Below, piece by piece: positions 26,656 through 36,529 of a DNA stretch of 64,000 bases (position 1 is its first letter; every line of letters begins with the position of its first letter). Source of the stretch: a bacterium (lineage in GTDB: Bacteria > Patescibacteriota > Gracilibacteria > UBA4473); the NCBI GenBank assembly GCA_018648585.1, contig JABGQW010000016.1:1-64000 (forward strand). Direction: 5' to 3'. A program made the translations under genes and the position numbers. Below the pieces are notes generated by a model. That model was not told the DNA's origin and made no database searches. It saw nothing but the letters and a program-made list of their open reading frames with translations.

Positions 26656-29600
26656 TTAGTGACTTTCGGCAACACTGGCCTGTGGCTTTTTGGGACGATT
26701 GAACGACGCATATCCTGTCCCCGCCGGAATAAGCCGGCCGATGATAACGTTTTCTTTTAGTCCGTCAAGCGTATCTCGACGACGCTCCACCGCAGCATTG
26801 ACAAGTACGCGAACCGTTTCTTGAAACGATGCCGCACTCAGCCAAGAATCCGTCCAGAGCGCGATGCGCGTCAATCCCAACAAAAGTCGTTCCGAACGAA
26901 TTGTTCGTTTTTTTGCTTTTGCCAGTTTTTTATTTTCTGCGTAATATTCAATATAATCTCGGACCTCGCCCGCGAGCCAATCCGAGTCGCCCGCGTCGAT
27001 CACTCGAATTTTCGACGCCATTTGTTTGACAATAATTTCGATGTGTTTTTCTGAAATATCCTGTCCCTGCGACGCGTAAATCTGCTGCACTTCGTACAGA
27101 ATATATTCCTGCACCCGCTCGACAGTCGTCAATTCCATAAGTTTTCGTAAATCCAAGTGTCCAAGCGTCAGCGGCGTTCCTTTTTCCACGATCGAACCAT
27201 CTTTGACTTTTGGCGTCATTCTCGCGGAAATTGTGTACGATTTTTTCGCGGCCTCACTTTGGCGAATTACGATCGCCTCGTTGTCCGCAGAAACAACTGT
27301 TCCTGAGCAGCGAGATTTTACCGTTGCTTTTTCTTCTGTTGAGCGAGCAATAATTTGTTTTTCTTTCACGGCGTCGCCTTTTTTTACTGATGGCTCAAAA
27401 TCGTAGCCCAAAACGTGTTTTTCGTCTGCGGGTTTGTCTGCCTGAATTGTAATTTTTGTGTCGTTTTTTCCTTTTTTGATAGAAACTTTTCCCGTAATTT
27501 CCGCGAGTTCTGCGGGCATCGACGGCGATCGCGCTTCGAAAAGTTCTTCAACTCGCGTCAATCCCTGTGTGATCGTCGCCCCCTCTGTCGCAACGCCTCC
27601 CATGTGAAATGTTCGCATCGTCAACTGCGTTCCCGGTTCTCCAATTGATTGCGCCGCGATAATTCCCACGGGCGTTCCTTTTTCGACGAGAAGACTTTTT
27701 CCCAGGTCGTACCCGTAACAATGCTGACACACTCCGTCGCGCGTTTGGCAGTACATCACCGATCGAATTTCAATTTCTGCTACTTGGTTTTCTCGAATCA
27801 CTTCAATTTCTTCAGGACCGATCAATGTGTCTTTTTTGAAAATAACTTTTTTTCCTTTTTTCACTTCTGAGTGCGTAAATCGACCGTACACACGGCGCTC
27901 AAAGTCCATTCCCAGTTCGATGGAATTTTCTCGCGTCACCAATTTTCCGTACTCGGTGTGACAATCTTCCTCGTGCACCACAACGTTTTGGACGCTGTCG
28001 ACAAGTCGTCGTGTCAAATATCCCGCTTCGGCCGTTTTCAACGCCGTGTCTGATTTTCCTTTTCGTCCTCCGTGCGTCGCAATAAAATATTCCAAAATTG
28101 TAAATCCACGCTTCAAGTTCGAACGAATTGGCAACTCAATCGTGCGTCCAGACGGACTCGCCACCAATCCTTTCATTCCTGAAATCTGGGTGACCTGTCC
28201 CCAGTTTCCACGCGCACCAGAATCAATCTGGTAAAAAATATCGTTTTCTTTGTCGTACTCGTGGATCATTTCGTCCGTCACTTCTGATTTTACGCGCGAC
28301 CAAATTTTAATTGTGTTGTTGTATCTTTCTTCGTCCGTGATCAATCCGTGTCGATATTGTGAATTAATATGATTGACGATTTGATTCGCGTCTTCGATAA
28401 TTTTTTCTCGTGAAGGAGATTCGTGAAAATCAAACACGGAAATCGAAATTCCTGATTTTGTGGCGTATTTAAATCCAAGATCTTTGATCGCGTCCGCAAG
28501 TTGTGCGGTCGTGTCAATTCCCAGGTCGGTGTAACATTGCGCCAACATTTGGCTCAGTTCTTTTTTTCCAAAAGATGCGTTTTGATATCCCAGTTCGTCT
28601 GGAATTATTTGATTGAAAATCATTCGACCAATCGAGGCTTCCAAGATTCCCCATTTTTCTGTTCGAATTTTAATTTTTGCTTGCAAGTGGATGTGTCCCG
28701 ATTCGTAGGCAAAAATTGCATCAGATTCTGTCGGGAACGCGTTTCCTTCGCCTTTTTTTCCGTCAAAAACCTGTGTCAAAAAGTAACACCCCAAAACCAT
28801 GTCTTGACTTGGATTGATGATCGGATCACCGGACGACGGTTTCAAAAGATTTTTTGCCGAACACATAATTTCGCGTGCTTCGGTTTGCGCTTTTTCAGAA
28901 AGTGGTAAATACACCGCCATCTGATCTCCATCGAAATCCGCGTTGTACGCGGCACACACGAGCGGATGCAAACGAATTGCTTTTCCTTCGACAAGTTGCG
29001 GTCGAAACGCCTGAATTCCAAGTCGGTGCAGCGTTGGTGCGCGATTCAAAAGAACGTATTTATTTTTGATCACTTCGTCCAAAATATCCCACACAACTTT
29101 TTCTCCGTCGCGAATTAATTTTTCTGCAGATTTTGCGTTGTACGCAAGCTCAAACTCAATGAGTTTCGAAATCACGAACGGTTTGAAAAGTTCGAGCGTA
29201 ATTTTTTTTGGCAATCCGCACTGGTCCAATTTCAAATTTGGTCCCACTGCGATCACGGACCGGCCAGAATAATCGACACGTTTTCCCAAAAGATTTTGGC
29301 GGAATCGCCCTTGTTTTCCTTTGAGCATATCCGACAGCGATTTCAATTTTCGACGCTGCGAATAATTCATTCCCGATCGCGTGCTGCGCGATGAATTCGA
29401 AATCAAAATATCAACCGCTTCTTGTAGCATTCGTTTTTCGTTGCGGCAAATAATTTCTGGCGCCCCGAGCTGAATTAATTTTTTCAAACGCGCGTTTCGG
29501 TTGATTACGCGTCGATACAAATCATTTAAATCTGATGTTGCAAATCGGCCTCCGTCCAGCTGAACCATTGGTCGCAAATCCGGAGAAATCACCGGAATCA

Positions 29601-30522
29601 CGGTCAAAACCATCCACTCTGGTTTTATTTTATTCCGCATAAACGAGCTGATCAATTTCAATCGTTTCACGGCTTTTTTCTGTTTTTGTCCGGAAGAATT
29701 TTTAATTTCCGCTTCCAATTCCACCGCAAGTTTTTTGAGATCTGTTTTTTGAATAATTTCTCGAATCGCATCCGCCCCAATTCCAGCACGAAAAATGTGT
29801 CCAAATTTCATCGAAATATTTCGGTATCCCAACTCTGTTAAAATTTCTCCAATATTTATTGATTTCAATTCGTCGCGCGCTGCTTTGTAATTTTCATTTG
29901 TTTGCTCCACTTTTTCCACCAAACTTTCTTCAAGTTTTTTGAAATCGTCTTCCGTCATTTCTTCTTTTTTCACGGCAGATTTCGCCGCTTTTAAACTCTG
30001 ATCCGTTTCTTCTTTTAATTTATCAATTATTTTTTTGTATTCTTGTTCGAGTCGCAAAATTTCTTCTTCTTTTCCTTTTAAATCCACATCAACAACCACG
30101 TACGCTGCAAAATAAATTACCAGTTCTAATTTTTTCACAGGTAAATTCAAAAAAAGTCCAATTTTTGACGGCGTTGAAAATAAAAACCACGGATGCGTCA
30201 CAGGAACCGCAAGTTTTATGTGTCCCATTCGTTCTCGACGAACAGATGATCGCGTGACTTCGACGCCACATTTTTCACACACAATTCCTTTGTATCGAAT
30301 GCGTTTATATTTTCCGCACGCACATTCCCAATTTTTTACCGGACCAAAAATTTTCTCACAAAAAAGACCATCTGGTTCTGGTTTTTGTGTTCGATAATTA
30401 ATTGTTTCTGGTTTTGTAATTTCTCCATGCGACCAGCTCAAAATATCCTCTGGCGAGGCAATTGAGATGGAGATGGAGTCAAAGAGAATCTGGGTTTGTG
30501 GCGCTCTTTTGACTTCACTCAT
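26656..30522 (-). CDS. rpoC: DNA-directed RNA polymerase subunit beta'
   Basis: Catalytic large subunit of RNA polymerase, 1288 aa. The N-terminal zinc finger is '[21 protein letters not shown]' (cut here for length at about residues 66-86), the catalytic Mg site is [14 protein letters not shown] at about residues 530-545, and the bridge and trigger regions ('[17 protein letters not shown]') lie near residue 960. The second zinc site '[15 protein letters not shown]' is also present. A helical, Lys/Glu-rich stretch at about 145-225 fits a species-specific insertion. Upstream there is no rpoB, only about 500 bp of noncoding DNA with a promoter, so rpoC is separated from rpoB here. Confidence 0.97.
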   Translation of the reverse strand: MSEVKRAPQTQILFDSISISIASPEDILSWSHGEITKPETINYRTQKPEPDGLFCEKIFGPVKNWECACGKYKRIRYKGIVCEKCGVEVTRSSVRRERMGHIKLAVPVTHPWFLFSTPSKIGLFLNLPVKKLELVIYFAAYVVVDVDLKGKEEEILRLEQEYKKIIDKLKEETDQSLKAAKSAVKKEEMTEDDFKKLEESLVEKVEQTNENYKAARDELKSINIGEILTELGYRNISMKFGHIFRAGIGADAIREIIQKTDLKKLAVELEAEIKNSSGQKQKKAVKRLKLISSFMRNKIKPEWMVLTVIPVISPDLRPMVQLDGGRFATSDLNDLYRRVINRNARLKKLIQLGAPEIICRNEKRMLQEAVDILISNSSRSTRSGMNYSQRRKLKSLSDMLKGKQGRFRQNLLGKRVDYSGRSVIAVGPNLKLDQCGLPKKITLELFKPFVISKLIEFELAYNAKSAEKLIRDGEKVVWDILDEVIKNKYVLLNRAPTLHRLGIQAFRPQLVEGKAIRLHPLVCAAYNADFDGDQMAVYLPLSEKAQTEAREIMCSAKNLLKPSSGDPIINPSQDMVLGCYFLTQVFDGKKGEGNAFPTESDAIFAYESGHIHLQAKIKIRTEKWGILEASIGRMIFNQIIPDELGYQNASFGKKELSQMLAQCYTDLGIDTTAQLADAIKDLGFKYATKSGISISVFDFHESPSREKIIEDANQIVNHINSQYRHGLITDEERYNNTIKIWSRVKSEVTDEMIHEYDKENDIFYQIDSGARGNWGQVTQISGMKGLVASPSGRTIELPIRSNLKRGFTILEYFIATHGGRKGKSDTALKTAEAGYLTRRLVDSVQNVVVHEEDCHTEYGKLVTRENSIELGMDFERRVYGRFTHSEVKKGKKVIFKKDTLIGPEEIEVIRENQVAEIEIRSVMYCQTRDGVCQHCYGYDLGKSLLVEKGTPVGIIAAQSIGEPGTQLTMRTFHMGGVATEGATITQGLTRVEELFEARSPSMPAELAEITGKVSIKKGKNDTKITIQADKPADEKHVLGYDFEPSVKKGDAVKEKQIIARSTEEKATVKSRCSGTVVSADNEAIVIRQSEAAKKSYTISARMTPKVKDGSIVEKGTPLTLGHLDLRKLMELTTVERVQEYILYEVQQIYASQGQDISEKHIEIIVKQMASKIRVIDAGDSDWLAGEVRDYIEYYAENKKLAKAKKRTIRSERLLLGLTRIALWTDSWLSAASFQETVRVLVNAAVERRRDTLDGLKENVIIGRLIPAGTGYASFNRPKKPQASVAESH

Positions 30523-30596
30523 GTGATGGGTGGGAAAAAGACTGAGAAACAGAATTTGGACACAAAATCAACGATTTTCTGCCAAAAAGCCACGCG

Positions 30597-30624
30597 ATTT
30601 TATGAATTTTTTTGATTGAGTCAA
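30597..30624 (-). promoter_or_regulatory. Promoter of rpoC-rpsL-rpsG
   Basis: On the minus strand, TTGACT (complement of 30619-30624) lies 16 bp before TAAAAT (complement of 30597-30602). The resulting leader would be about 70 nt. This is the best candidate for transcribing rpoC independently of rpoB. Confidence 0.5.
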
Positions 30625-31037
30625 TTTTATTTTTTACTTTTTTTTTCTCCACCATTTTTAACTTTTTATATTTAGAATTTATAGTTTTAAAAATTAATAT
30701 TTCGTAGTGAGAAAAAGTGGAAACGAATTTCTCGATGAAGTGAGTGTTTTTGCGACTTATTTGAAATAAATTTTTAAGCGGAAAACAGACTGAGTAATAA
30801 ATTTTCTACTCATTTTTTAATTAATAAAACCAGGGAATTTTGTGGCGAAATTTTTTCGTTTAAAAAACAAACTTTTTTGGTGCAAAACTTTCGGAAAACC
30901 GGTGCAAAAAAATTCATTTCATGGTGAAAAAGTTTTTTGAGCAATCTTTTCGCATTTTTGGAATAATTTTTTTCTAAAAATTTATGGAGGAAAAGAATTT
31001 TTTCATCGCGCAAAAGAATTGGAAAAGTTGTTGAAAA
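30625..31037. other. AT-rich intergenic region, nothing identified
   Basis: This stretch is very AT-rich. A 67-residue open frame on the minus strand (30810-31013) is Phe/Lys-rich with no domain and is probably noncoding. I see no tRNA or structured RNA. Confidence 0.5.
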
Positions 31038-32234
31038 CTATTTGAAAACCTCTCCTGGTGCGACAAATCCAGAGTTTGAAATTGTGCGTCCAGGCATGAT
31101 TTTTGCGCCACTTCCGATCTGTGTACCCGCGCCAACAATAGCTCCGAGTTTTTCTCGTCCAGAATCTAAAACTTCGTCTTTTATTTTCACTTTTACATTT
31201 TTGTGATCGAGTCTGAGATTTGTCGTGCAACTGAATGCGCCAAAATTTACATTTTCGTCCACGATTGAGTCGCCGACGTACGCGATGTGTGTTGAAACTT
31301 TTTTTGCGAGAAAACTGCGCGCAATTTCTGAGTTGAAACCCACAACACAATTTTCACCGATGATCGAGCCACGCACGAGCGATCCAGTGCCAATGATCGC
31401 ATTTTTTCCGACGAAACACGGACCAGAAATTACCACATTGTCGGTAATTTTCGCTCCCGCAGAAATGTAAATTTTTTCTCCGCGCAATCGTGCGGTGTCG
31501 GCGACTTCGGCGGATTCGTCGACAAAATTTTCGGGTAATTTTTCCAGCCAAAATTCCATCATTTCTAAAACGTGGTGCGGAAATTTCACGGCGCACCAGT
31601 TGCCAGAATATTCGACGGCGGTAAAATTTTTCTGTTGAAAAAGTTCGTGCAGCGCGCGTTCGTACGCGTCTGGATTCTGAAAGTTCTGCTGTTTTAAAAG
31701 TTTTTGCAATTCATTCGCATCTCGGAAAAAATGTGCCACGATGTTCACCAAATTCGACGGCTCATTTCCCGCGCCCGGCTTCTCGACGATTGTGGTGATT
31801 TTTTTGCGATCAGTTTGCAAATATCCACCGGGAAAATATTTCTCCACTTTTTTCGCTAAAATTGCGCCGTCGGCAGATCGTCCCTCAAAAACCATTTTTT
31901 CATAAATTTTCGGATCAACGGCGTCGTTTCCACCGAGAAGAAAGACCTCGCCCGCGCCGCATTTTTCCAATCCAGCGAGAACTCCGCCCGCCATTCCGTC
32001 GTCGGGATTCGGCTGCTCGACGATCGTTGCTGGGAATTTGAATTTTTGCAAAACACTCGCAATTTCTCCGGCGTTGTGCTTTCCGGCGACAACGATGAAA
32101 TTTTCCAGTCCGCCCGCGGCAGCATTTTTCAATAATTTCACGATCAGCGGTTCGCCGCAAAATTCGAGAAAATTTTTATCTCCGATCGGATCCATCCGAG
32201 TGCTGCGTCCGGCGGCGAGAAAAATTGTTTTCAT
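31038..32234 (-). CDS. Sugar-phosphate nucleotidyltransferase with left-handed beta-helix
   Basis: Bifunctional-looking NDP-sugar enzyme of 398 aa. The N-terminal Rossmann-like nucleotidyltransferase domain opens MKTIFLAAGRSTRMDP, a variant of the LAAGxGTRMxP pyrophosphorylase motif, and includes 'GGNDAVD' in the metal-binding region. About residues 245-398 form hexapeptide repeats ('ISGPCFVGKNAIIGTGSLVRG', 'GAIVGAGTQIGSGAKIMPGR'), which in GlmU-like proteins carry acetyltransferase activity. Substrate is uncertain: glucose-1-phosphate, GlcN-1-phosphate or another envelope precursor. It overlaps the upstream DUF1858-IscA-like gene by 4 bp (ATGA). Confidence 0.8.
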   Translation of the reverse strand: MKTIFLAAGRSTRMDPIGDKNFLEFCGEPLIVKLLKNAAAGGLENFIVVAGKHNAGEIASVLQKFKFPATIVEQPNPDDGMAGGVLAGLEKCGAGEVFLLGGNDAVDPKIYEKMVFEGRSADGAILAKKVEKYFPGGYLQTDRKKITTIVEKPGAGNEPSNLVNIVAHFFRDANELQKLLKQQNFQNPDAYERALHELFQQKNFTAVEYSGNWCAVKFPHHVLEMMEFWLEKLPENFVDESAEVADTARLRGEKIYISAGAKITDNVVISGPCFVGKNAIIGTGSLVRGSIIGENCVVGFNSEIARSFLAKKVSTHIAYVGDSIVDENVNFGAFSCTTNLRLDHKNVKVKIKDEVLDSGREKLGAIVGAGTQIGSGAKIMPGRTISNSGFVAPGEVFK

Positions 32235-32761
32235 GAAATTTTTTCAATTTTAAATCCGGAATTTTCTCCATCCTCGAGAAAATCAATGACACAATTTTTC
32301 AAATGGCGCAACGTCGCGGCGGACAAAAATAATTTCACGTCGCACGATTTCAAAACCGAATCGCCCGGTTCTGGTTTTTCCAAAAAATCCAAAAAGTAGC
32401 TCACCTCCTCGCTTCCGGGCGGAAAAAGTGCTTCAATTTTAAATCCAGAATTTTCTTGTCCGGCGGTTTTTTGAAATTCAAAAACTTTTTCTGCGGCAAG
32501 TTTTGTGAGCTCGGGATTTTTTTTGGGCGCAAAAATTTTCAAATCGTCCGCGGCTTCGTTCAAATCCTGCAGCACGTTTTTCAAATCTTTCTCCGACATT
32601 CCGTGTCCGGCGATTCCGTCGGCGAGCGTTTCAAAATTTCCAATCGCGCAGCCGGCGCAGGCCAGCCCGTGTGCGGAGAGAATTTCTGCGGCTTCGGGCA
32701 TTTTTTCCAAAATTTCTGCCACGGTTTCGGTTCCAAAAAATTTTTGTGCAGCGCTTGTCAT
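32231..32761 (-). CDS. DUF1858 domain fused to IscA/HesB-like domain
   Basis: A 176-aa fusion. Residues 1-70 match the DUF1858 redox-disulfide type, with 'LSAHGLACAGCAIG' giving Cys35 and Cys38. Residues 85-176 align by eye with A-type iron-sulfur carriers (IscA/HesB): 'AAEKVFEFQ', 'YFLDFLEKPEPGDSV', 'VKLFLSAATLRHLKNCVIDF' and 'NSGFKIEK'. The usual first ligand (SGCSG) is replaced by PPGSEE and the terminal CGCG is absent, so the canonical Fe-S ligands are lost. It may be a scaffold or redox switch rather than a carrier. It is divergent from thyA and coupled to the nucleotidyltransferase. Confidence 0.7.
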   Translation of the reverse strand: MTSAAQKFFGTETVAEILEKMPEAAEILSAHGLACAGCAIGNFETLADGIAGHGMSEKDLKNVLQDLNEAADDLKIFAPKKNPELTKLAAEKVFEFQKTAGQENSGFKIEALFPPGSEEVSYFLDFLEKPEPGDSVLKSCDVKLFLSAATLRHLKNCVIDFLEDGENSGFKIEKIS

Positions 32762-32783
32762 CGGCCGGATTTTAGGGGAAAAT
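32755..32783 (+). promoter_or_regulatory. Leaderless-type promoter of thyA
   Basis: TTGTCA at 32755-32760, 17-bp spacer, GAAAAT at 32778-32783, then 7 nt to the ATG at 32791. It overlaps the 5' end of the divergent DUF1858 gene, so the two genes may compete for this region. Confidence 0.45.
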
Positions 32784-32790
32784 GCGCGCG

Positions 32791-33627
32791 ATGAAAAATG
32801 AATTTGACGTTCAGTACCAAAATTTGTTGTCGGAGATTCTCTCGCACGGTTTTGAAGAAAAAAATCTCCGCACCGGACACGTCTGCAAATCGCTTCCTGG
32901 ACAGACGATGCGGTTCGATTTGGAAAAAGGATTTCCGCTGCTCGCGCTGCGAAAAATTCCGCTGAAAGTTTTTATCGCGGAACAGGCTTGGTTTTTGATG
33001 GGAAATAAAAATCTGCGATTTTTGCAGGCGTTCACAAAAATCTGGGACGATTTTGCGGAAGAAAATAATTGCGTCGAATCGGCGTACGGGTACCGCTGGC
33101 GCAAACATTTTGGCCGCGACCAGATCGGCGGTTTGATCAAACTTTTGCAAAAAGATCCGACGAGCCGCCACGGCGTAATTTTGATGTGGGACCCGAGCGA
33201 CGACGGGCTCGCCGACGGAATTCAGAAAAAAAACGTGCCGTGTCCGTACACGTTCACCGTTCAAATTATCGGCGGAAAATTGCACCTGCATTTGGTGATC
33301 CGCTCCAATGACATGATGCTCGGGAATCCGCACGATGTTGCAGGATTCGCGCTTTTGGCGCACATTTTGGCGGAAAAATTAAATGTCGGCGTCGGAGTTC
33401 TCACGGTTTCGATTTCGAACGCGCACATTTACGACATCCATTTTGAGCAGGCAAAAGAAATTATTTCTCGGGGAATCGAGCACGCGCCGATCAAATTTCA
33501 GTGCCCAAAAAATGCGTTTGTTCGCGCGGAGGAGGGCGACGAAAAACTCGTCGAGGAAATTTTTTCACAACTCCGAGAAAATTACGCGCCGCAGGAATCG
33601 CTTGGGAAAATGTCGATTGTTTTGTGA
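32791..33627 (+). CDS. thyA: Thymidylate synthase-family protein with Asn-to-Asp change
   Basis: ThyA-fold enzyme of 278 aa that alkylates C5 of a pyrimidine deoxynucleotide using methylene-THF. Conserved features are 'EQAWFLMG' (general Glu), 'SAYGYRWR', nucleophile Cys151 in NVPCPYTF, the phosphate Arg in IRSNDMMLG, and 'HIYDIHFEQA'. Counting without gaps from the nucleophile, the residue equal to E. coli Asn177 is Asp182 (LGNPHDVAG). That Asn reads the uracil ring; Asp is known in dCMP hydroxymethylases and converts L. casei ThyA toward dCMP methylation. The substrate may therefore be dCMP. I start at 32791, 7 nt after a -10 hexamer; 32782 is an alternative. Confidence 0.85.
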   Translation: MKNEFDVQYQNLLSEILSHGFEEKNLRTGHVCKSLPGQTMRFDLEKGFPLLALRKIPLKVFIAEQAWFLMGNKNLRFLQAFTKIWDDFAEENNCVESAYGYRWRKHFGRDQIGGLIKLLQKDPTSRHGVILMWDPSDDGLADGIQKKNVPCPYTFTVQIIGGKLHLHLVIRSNDMMLGNPHDVAGFALLAHILAEKLNVGVGVLTVSISNAHIYDIHFEQAKEIISRGIEHAPIKFQCPKNAFVRAEEGDEKLVEEIFSQLRENYAPQESLGKMSIVL

Positions 33628-33836
33628 TGCGAATTTTAACGGTGGAACTTATTCCGCCGATCGAGGAATTCATTCCTCGATTAAAAAACACCGAGCAGCG
33701 TTTGTTCGTGCGGTTTTTTGTAAAAAGTTGCGGGGAAATCAAGTTTTTGGAAAAACTCGTCGAGGAAATTTTTGCCCAACTCCGAGAAAATTACGCGCCG
33801 CAGGAATCGCTTGGGAAGATGTCGATTGTTTTGTAA
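33627..33836 (+). pseudogene. Duplicated thyA 3' end fused to unrelated sequence
   Basis: A 69-codon frame starts inside the thyA stop (TGATG). Its last 27 codons repeat the thyA C-terminus ('KLVEEIFAQLRENYAPQESL', then GKMSIVL). At DNA level 33541-33625 and 33750-33834 match over 85 bp with three mismatches, spaced 209 bp apart. The first 40 residues (MRILTVELIPPIEEFIP) are unrelated to ThyA. This is a direct repeat at the left edge of the foreign island and looks like the scar of a recombination or integration event rather than a functional gene. Confidence 0.75.
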
Positions 33837-34120
33837 AAAAGTTTGTATAATATGTGACAAAAAGAGCAAAATATGAAAATACTTCGTATAAAAACCAGTT
33901 ATACGCAATCAATTTTTACATTTTGATTTTGCTCCAGAGACTTTTTCTTTTTTTAGGAATAAGGAAAGAAAGTTTGATTTTCATTTTTTAAGAGGGGGGG
34001 AAGCGGATATTTTTTACTCCATACTTCCGTAAAAAATGACTTTTAATTTAAAGTGGAAAAATTTAATGAAATTGTTATATTATAGATGTAGGAATATTTA
34101 ATTATTCAAAACCAAAAATT

Positions 34121-35221
34121 ATGAAATTTATAGATTTATTTGCAGGTATTGGAGGAATAAGACAAGCGTTTGATGCTATTGGTGGAGAATGTGTTTTTAC
34201 GAGCGAATGGGATTTGGCTTGTCAAAAAACATATTCTGCAAATTATGGTTGTGATATTGATGAAATTGCAGGAGATATCACAAAAGTAGATGAAAAAGAT
34301 ATTCCAAAACACGATGTTCTTCTTGCCGGTTTTCCTTGTCAGCCTTTTTCTATTGCGGGAGTTTCAAAAAGAAACTCTTTAGGCTCTCCTCATGGTTTCT
34401 TGTGTGGAATGCAAGGAACTTTATTTTTTGATGTTGCAAGAATTATTGCTCACCATAGACCAAAAGCATTTTTGCTTGAAAATGTAAAAAATCTTATAAG
34501 CCATGATAAGGGAAATACATTTAAGGTAATTATGAAAACATTACAGGAAGATCTTGGCTATCATGTACAATTTAAAGTTATAAACGGAAAAGGGTGGGTT
34601 CCTCAAAATAGACAAAGGATTTACATTGTAGGATTTAGAGAAAAAAACGACTTTAATTTTGACGATATAGAAACATTTGATGCAGAAAAAGGTCCAAAAT
34701 TAAATTCTATATTACACTCAGAAAATGAGGTTATTGAAGAACCCTTTACTGTAAATTCAAAAGATAAAACAAAGCCTAATGATAAATATACTTTATCTCC
34801 AAAGCTTTGGAAATACTTACAAGGTTATGCTGAAAAACATAGAAAAAAAGGAAATGGTTTTGGTTTTGGATTAAATGATGGAAATGACACAGCAAGAACT
34901 TTATCTGCAAGATATTACAAAGATGGTTCAGAAATACTTATAAAACAAAAAAAAGGAAATCCAAGAAGACTTACCCCTAGAGAATGTGCAAGGTTAATGG
35001 GATTTGATGATAATTTTAAAATTGTTGTTTCTGATACTCAAGCATATAAACAATTTGGTAATTCTGTTGTAGTCCCCGTATTAAAAGCTGTCGCAAAACA
35101 TATGGAGTCTTGGATAAAAGATAAAAACAATAAAAAAAGAGTTCCGAAAAAAACAAGAAAAATAATGAGTAAACGTTTTCAGAGTGTTGAAAATAAAACT
35201 CCTTTAGAATTAACTGTATAA
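34121..35221 (+). CDS. DNA (cytosine-5-)-methyltransferase
   Basis: C5-cytosine methyltransferase of 366 aa. All catalytic motifs appear in order: motif [18 protein letters not shown], motif IV 'AGFPCQPFS' with catalytic Cys73, motif VI 'LLENVKNL', motif VIII '[11 protein letters not shown]', and motifs IX-X near the end ('[12 protein letters not shown]', '[10 protein letters not shown]'). The target-recognition region lies at about residues 190-280. It is followed 3 bp later by an EcoRII-like nuclease, so it probably protects CCWGG-like sites (CCWGG or CCNGG). The gene is AT-rich with AGA codons, unlike host genes. Confidence 0.93.
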   Translation: MKFIDLFAGIGGIRQAFDAIGGECVFTSEWDLACQKTYSANYGCDIDEIAGDITKVDEKDIPKHDVLLAGFPCQPFSIAGVSKRNSLGSPHGFLCGMQGTLFFDVARIIAHHRPKAFLLENVKNLISHDKGNTFKVIMKTLQEDLGYHVQFKVINGKGWVPQNRQRIYIVGFREKNDFNFDDIETFDAEKGPKLNSILHSENEVIEEPFTVNSKDKTKPNDKYTLSPKLWKYLQGYAEKHRKKGNGFGFGLNDGNDTARTLSARYYKDGSEILIKQKKGNPRRLTPRECARLMGFDDNFKIVVSDTQAYKQFGNSVVVPVLKAVAKHMESWIKDKNNKKRVPKKTRKIMSKRFQSVENKTPLELTV

Positions 35222-35224
35222 ACT

Positions 35225-36469
35225 ATGAAAAAAGGTTTCCTCTCTTCGTATTTTGATGAAATAGCTATAAAAAGGCTGTCTTCTGTTGAGGTTGATCCAA
35301 AAATATCAAATCAACATGAAATAAATGGAGTAAAAGAGTTAATAAAAATGTTTGGAAAAGCTGGGGCAGAAAAAAAGAAAATCAAGACAAATTTTCTTTA
35401 TGTTTCAAATAACGAAGGAGAATATGAAAGTGCAAATGATCTTATAACTTGGTATGACTCAAGATATAATAATCCAAAAAGAACAGAGCATAGACTGTAT
35501 TATCCAAGTAATGATGTTACTAGAAAGTTTTCAGAAAATGATATTTTAGTGATAGCAAAGCAATCAAATGGAGAGGTTTTATTTCTTGCGGTAGAAAAAG
35601 GTTCTAATTTAGAAAATCAGATACTATGGCTTTTTGATTCTGAAAAAGTTTCAAATCAATTCCAAGTAAAAGATATTGTTCATGATGATAAAAAACTAGA
35701 TTTTGCAACACGCTTTATTCTTGAAGAGATTGGAATACAAATAAAAGATATAAATGAAGATTTCCTAGAAATCATGATAAATAAATTTAATGGAAACTTA
35801 CCAACTACAAAAATATTTTCAGAGTTTGCAAGAAGTACAATAACAGTATCAGAAATTAAAAGTCCTGATGAAGCGATACTAAAATGGATGGAACAAGAAG
35901 AAATTCTATTTAGAACTTTTGAAAGACATTTAATTACAGAAAGATTAAAAAATGATAAAAGTAAAATTTTTGATGAAGATGGAAATGTTAAAGATGTAGA
36001 TAGCTTTTTTCAATTCTCTTTATCTTTTCAAAACAGAAGAAAGGCAAGGGTTGGACTAGCATTGGAAAATCATTTAGAGCAAATATTTTTATCAAATAAT
36101 GTAGCCTATTCAAGAGGAGCAAAAACAGAAGGAAATTCTAAACCAGATTTTGTGTTCCCAAGTATCGATTATTATCACAACGAGAATAGTCAAAATGAAC
36201 TATTAACAATGTTGGGTTCAAAATCTACTTGCAAAGATAGATGGAGACAAGTTTTAGCAGAAGCAAAGAAAATAGATAAAAAACATTTGTTTACATTGGA
36301 GCCAAGTATAAGTGAAAATCAAACAAGCGAAATGCAAGAAAGATTATTGCAATTAGTAGTTCCTGAAGGACTTTTTAAGACATACAATTCGAATCAACAA
36401 GGATGGTTAATGAATCTAAATGACTTTATTTCGCTAACAAAGAAAAGAGAATCAATGGCTATACGATAA
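35225..36469 (+). CDS. EcoRII-family type II restriction endonuclease
   Basis: Type II nuclease of 414 aa. The C-terminal half matches the EcoRII catalytic domain: 'RKARVGLALENHLEQIF', then 'TEGNSKPDFVFPS' with catalytic Asp308, then 'LGSKSTCKDRWRQVLAEA' with the catalytic Lys, then 'KHLFTLEPSISENQTSEM' and 'LQLVVPEGL'. The N-terminal half (1-190) would correspond to the EcoRII effector-binding domain, which in EcoRII makes cleavage depend on a second site; similarity there is weaker. EcoRII relatives cut before CC(W/N)GG, but the exact site here is unknown. A hairpin starts 11 bp after the stop. Confidence 0.88.
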   Translation: MKKGFLSSYFDEIAIKRLSSVEVDPKISNQHEINGVKELIKMFGKAGAEKKKIKTNFLYVSNNEGEYESANDLITWYDSRYNNPKRTEHRLYYPSNDVTRKFSENDILVIAKQSNGEVLFLAVEKGSNLENQILWLFDSEKVSNQFQVKDIVHDDKKLDFATRFILEEIGIQIKDINEDFLEIMINKFNGNLPTTKIFSEFARSTITVSEIKSPDEAILKWMEQEEILFRTFERHLITERLKNDKSKIFDEDGNVKDVDSFFQFSLSFQNRRKARVGLALENHLEQIFLSNNVAYSRGAKTEGNSKPDFVFPSIDYYHNENSQNELLTMLGSKSTCKDRWRQVLAEAKKIDKKHLFTLEPSISENQTSEMQERLLQLVVPEGLFKTYNSNQQGWLMNLNDFISLTKKRESMAIR

Positions 36470-36480
36470 AACAATAAGGA

Positions 36481-36529
36481 GTTTCAAAAATTCCAATTCA
36501 CCCCCGACCCCTCTTGGAATTTTCGAAAC
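36481..36529 (+). terminator. Hairpin H1 with conserved C-rich loop
   Basis: Arms GTTTCAAAAATTCCAA (36481-36496) and TTGGAATTTTCGAAAC (36514-36529), one mismatch, enclose the loop TTCACCCCCGACCCCTC. The loop matches that of H2 at 42554-42570 except for one base, while the stems are unrelated. It follows the restriction gene directly. It lacks a T-run, so termination is only one possible role. Confidence 0.7.

Noticed and set aside
30810..31013. 67-residue minus-strand frame upstream of rpoC
   Set aside because: Low-complexity Lys/Phe content, no start signal, AT-rich noncoding context.
33501..33836. A 111-residue frame through the end of thyA
   Set aside because: Its first 42 codons are thyA read in the wrong frame; only the part after 33627 is listed, as a duplicated 3' fragment.
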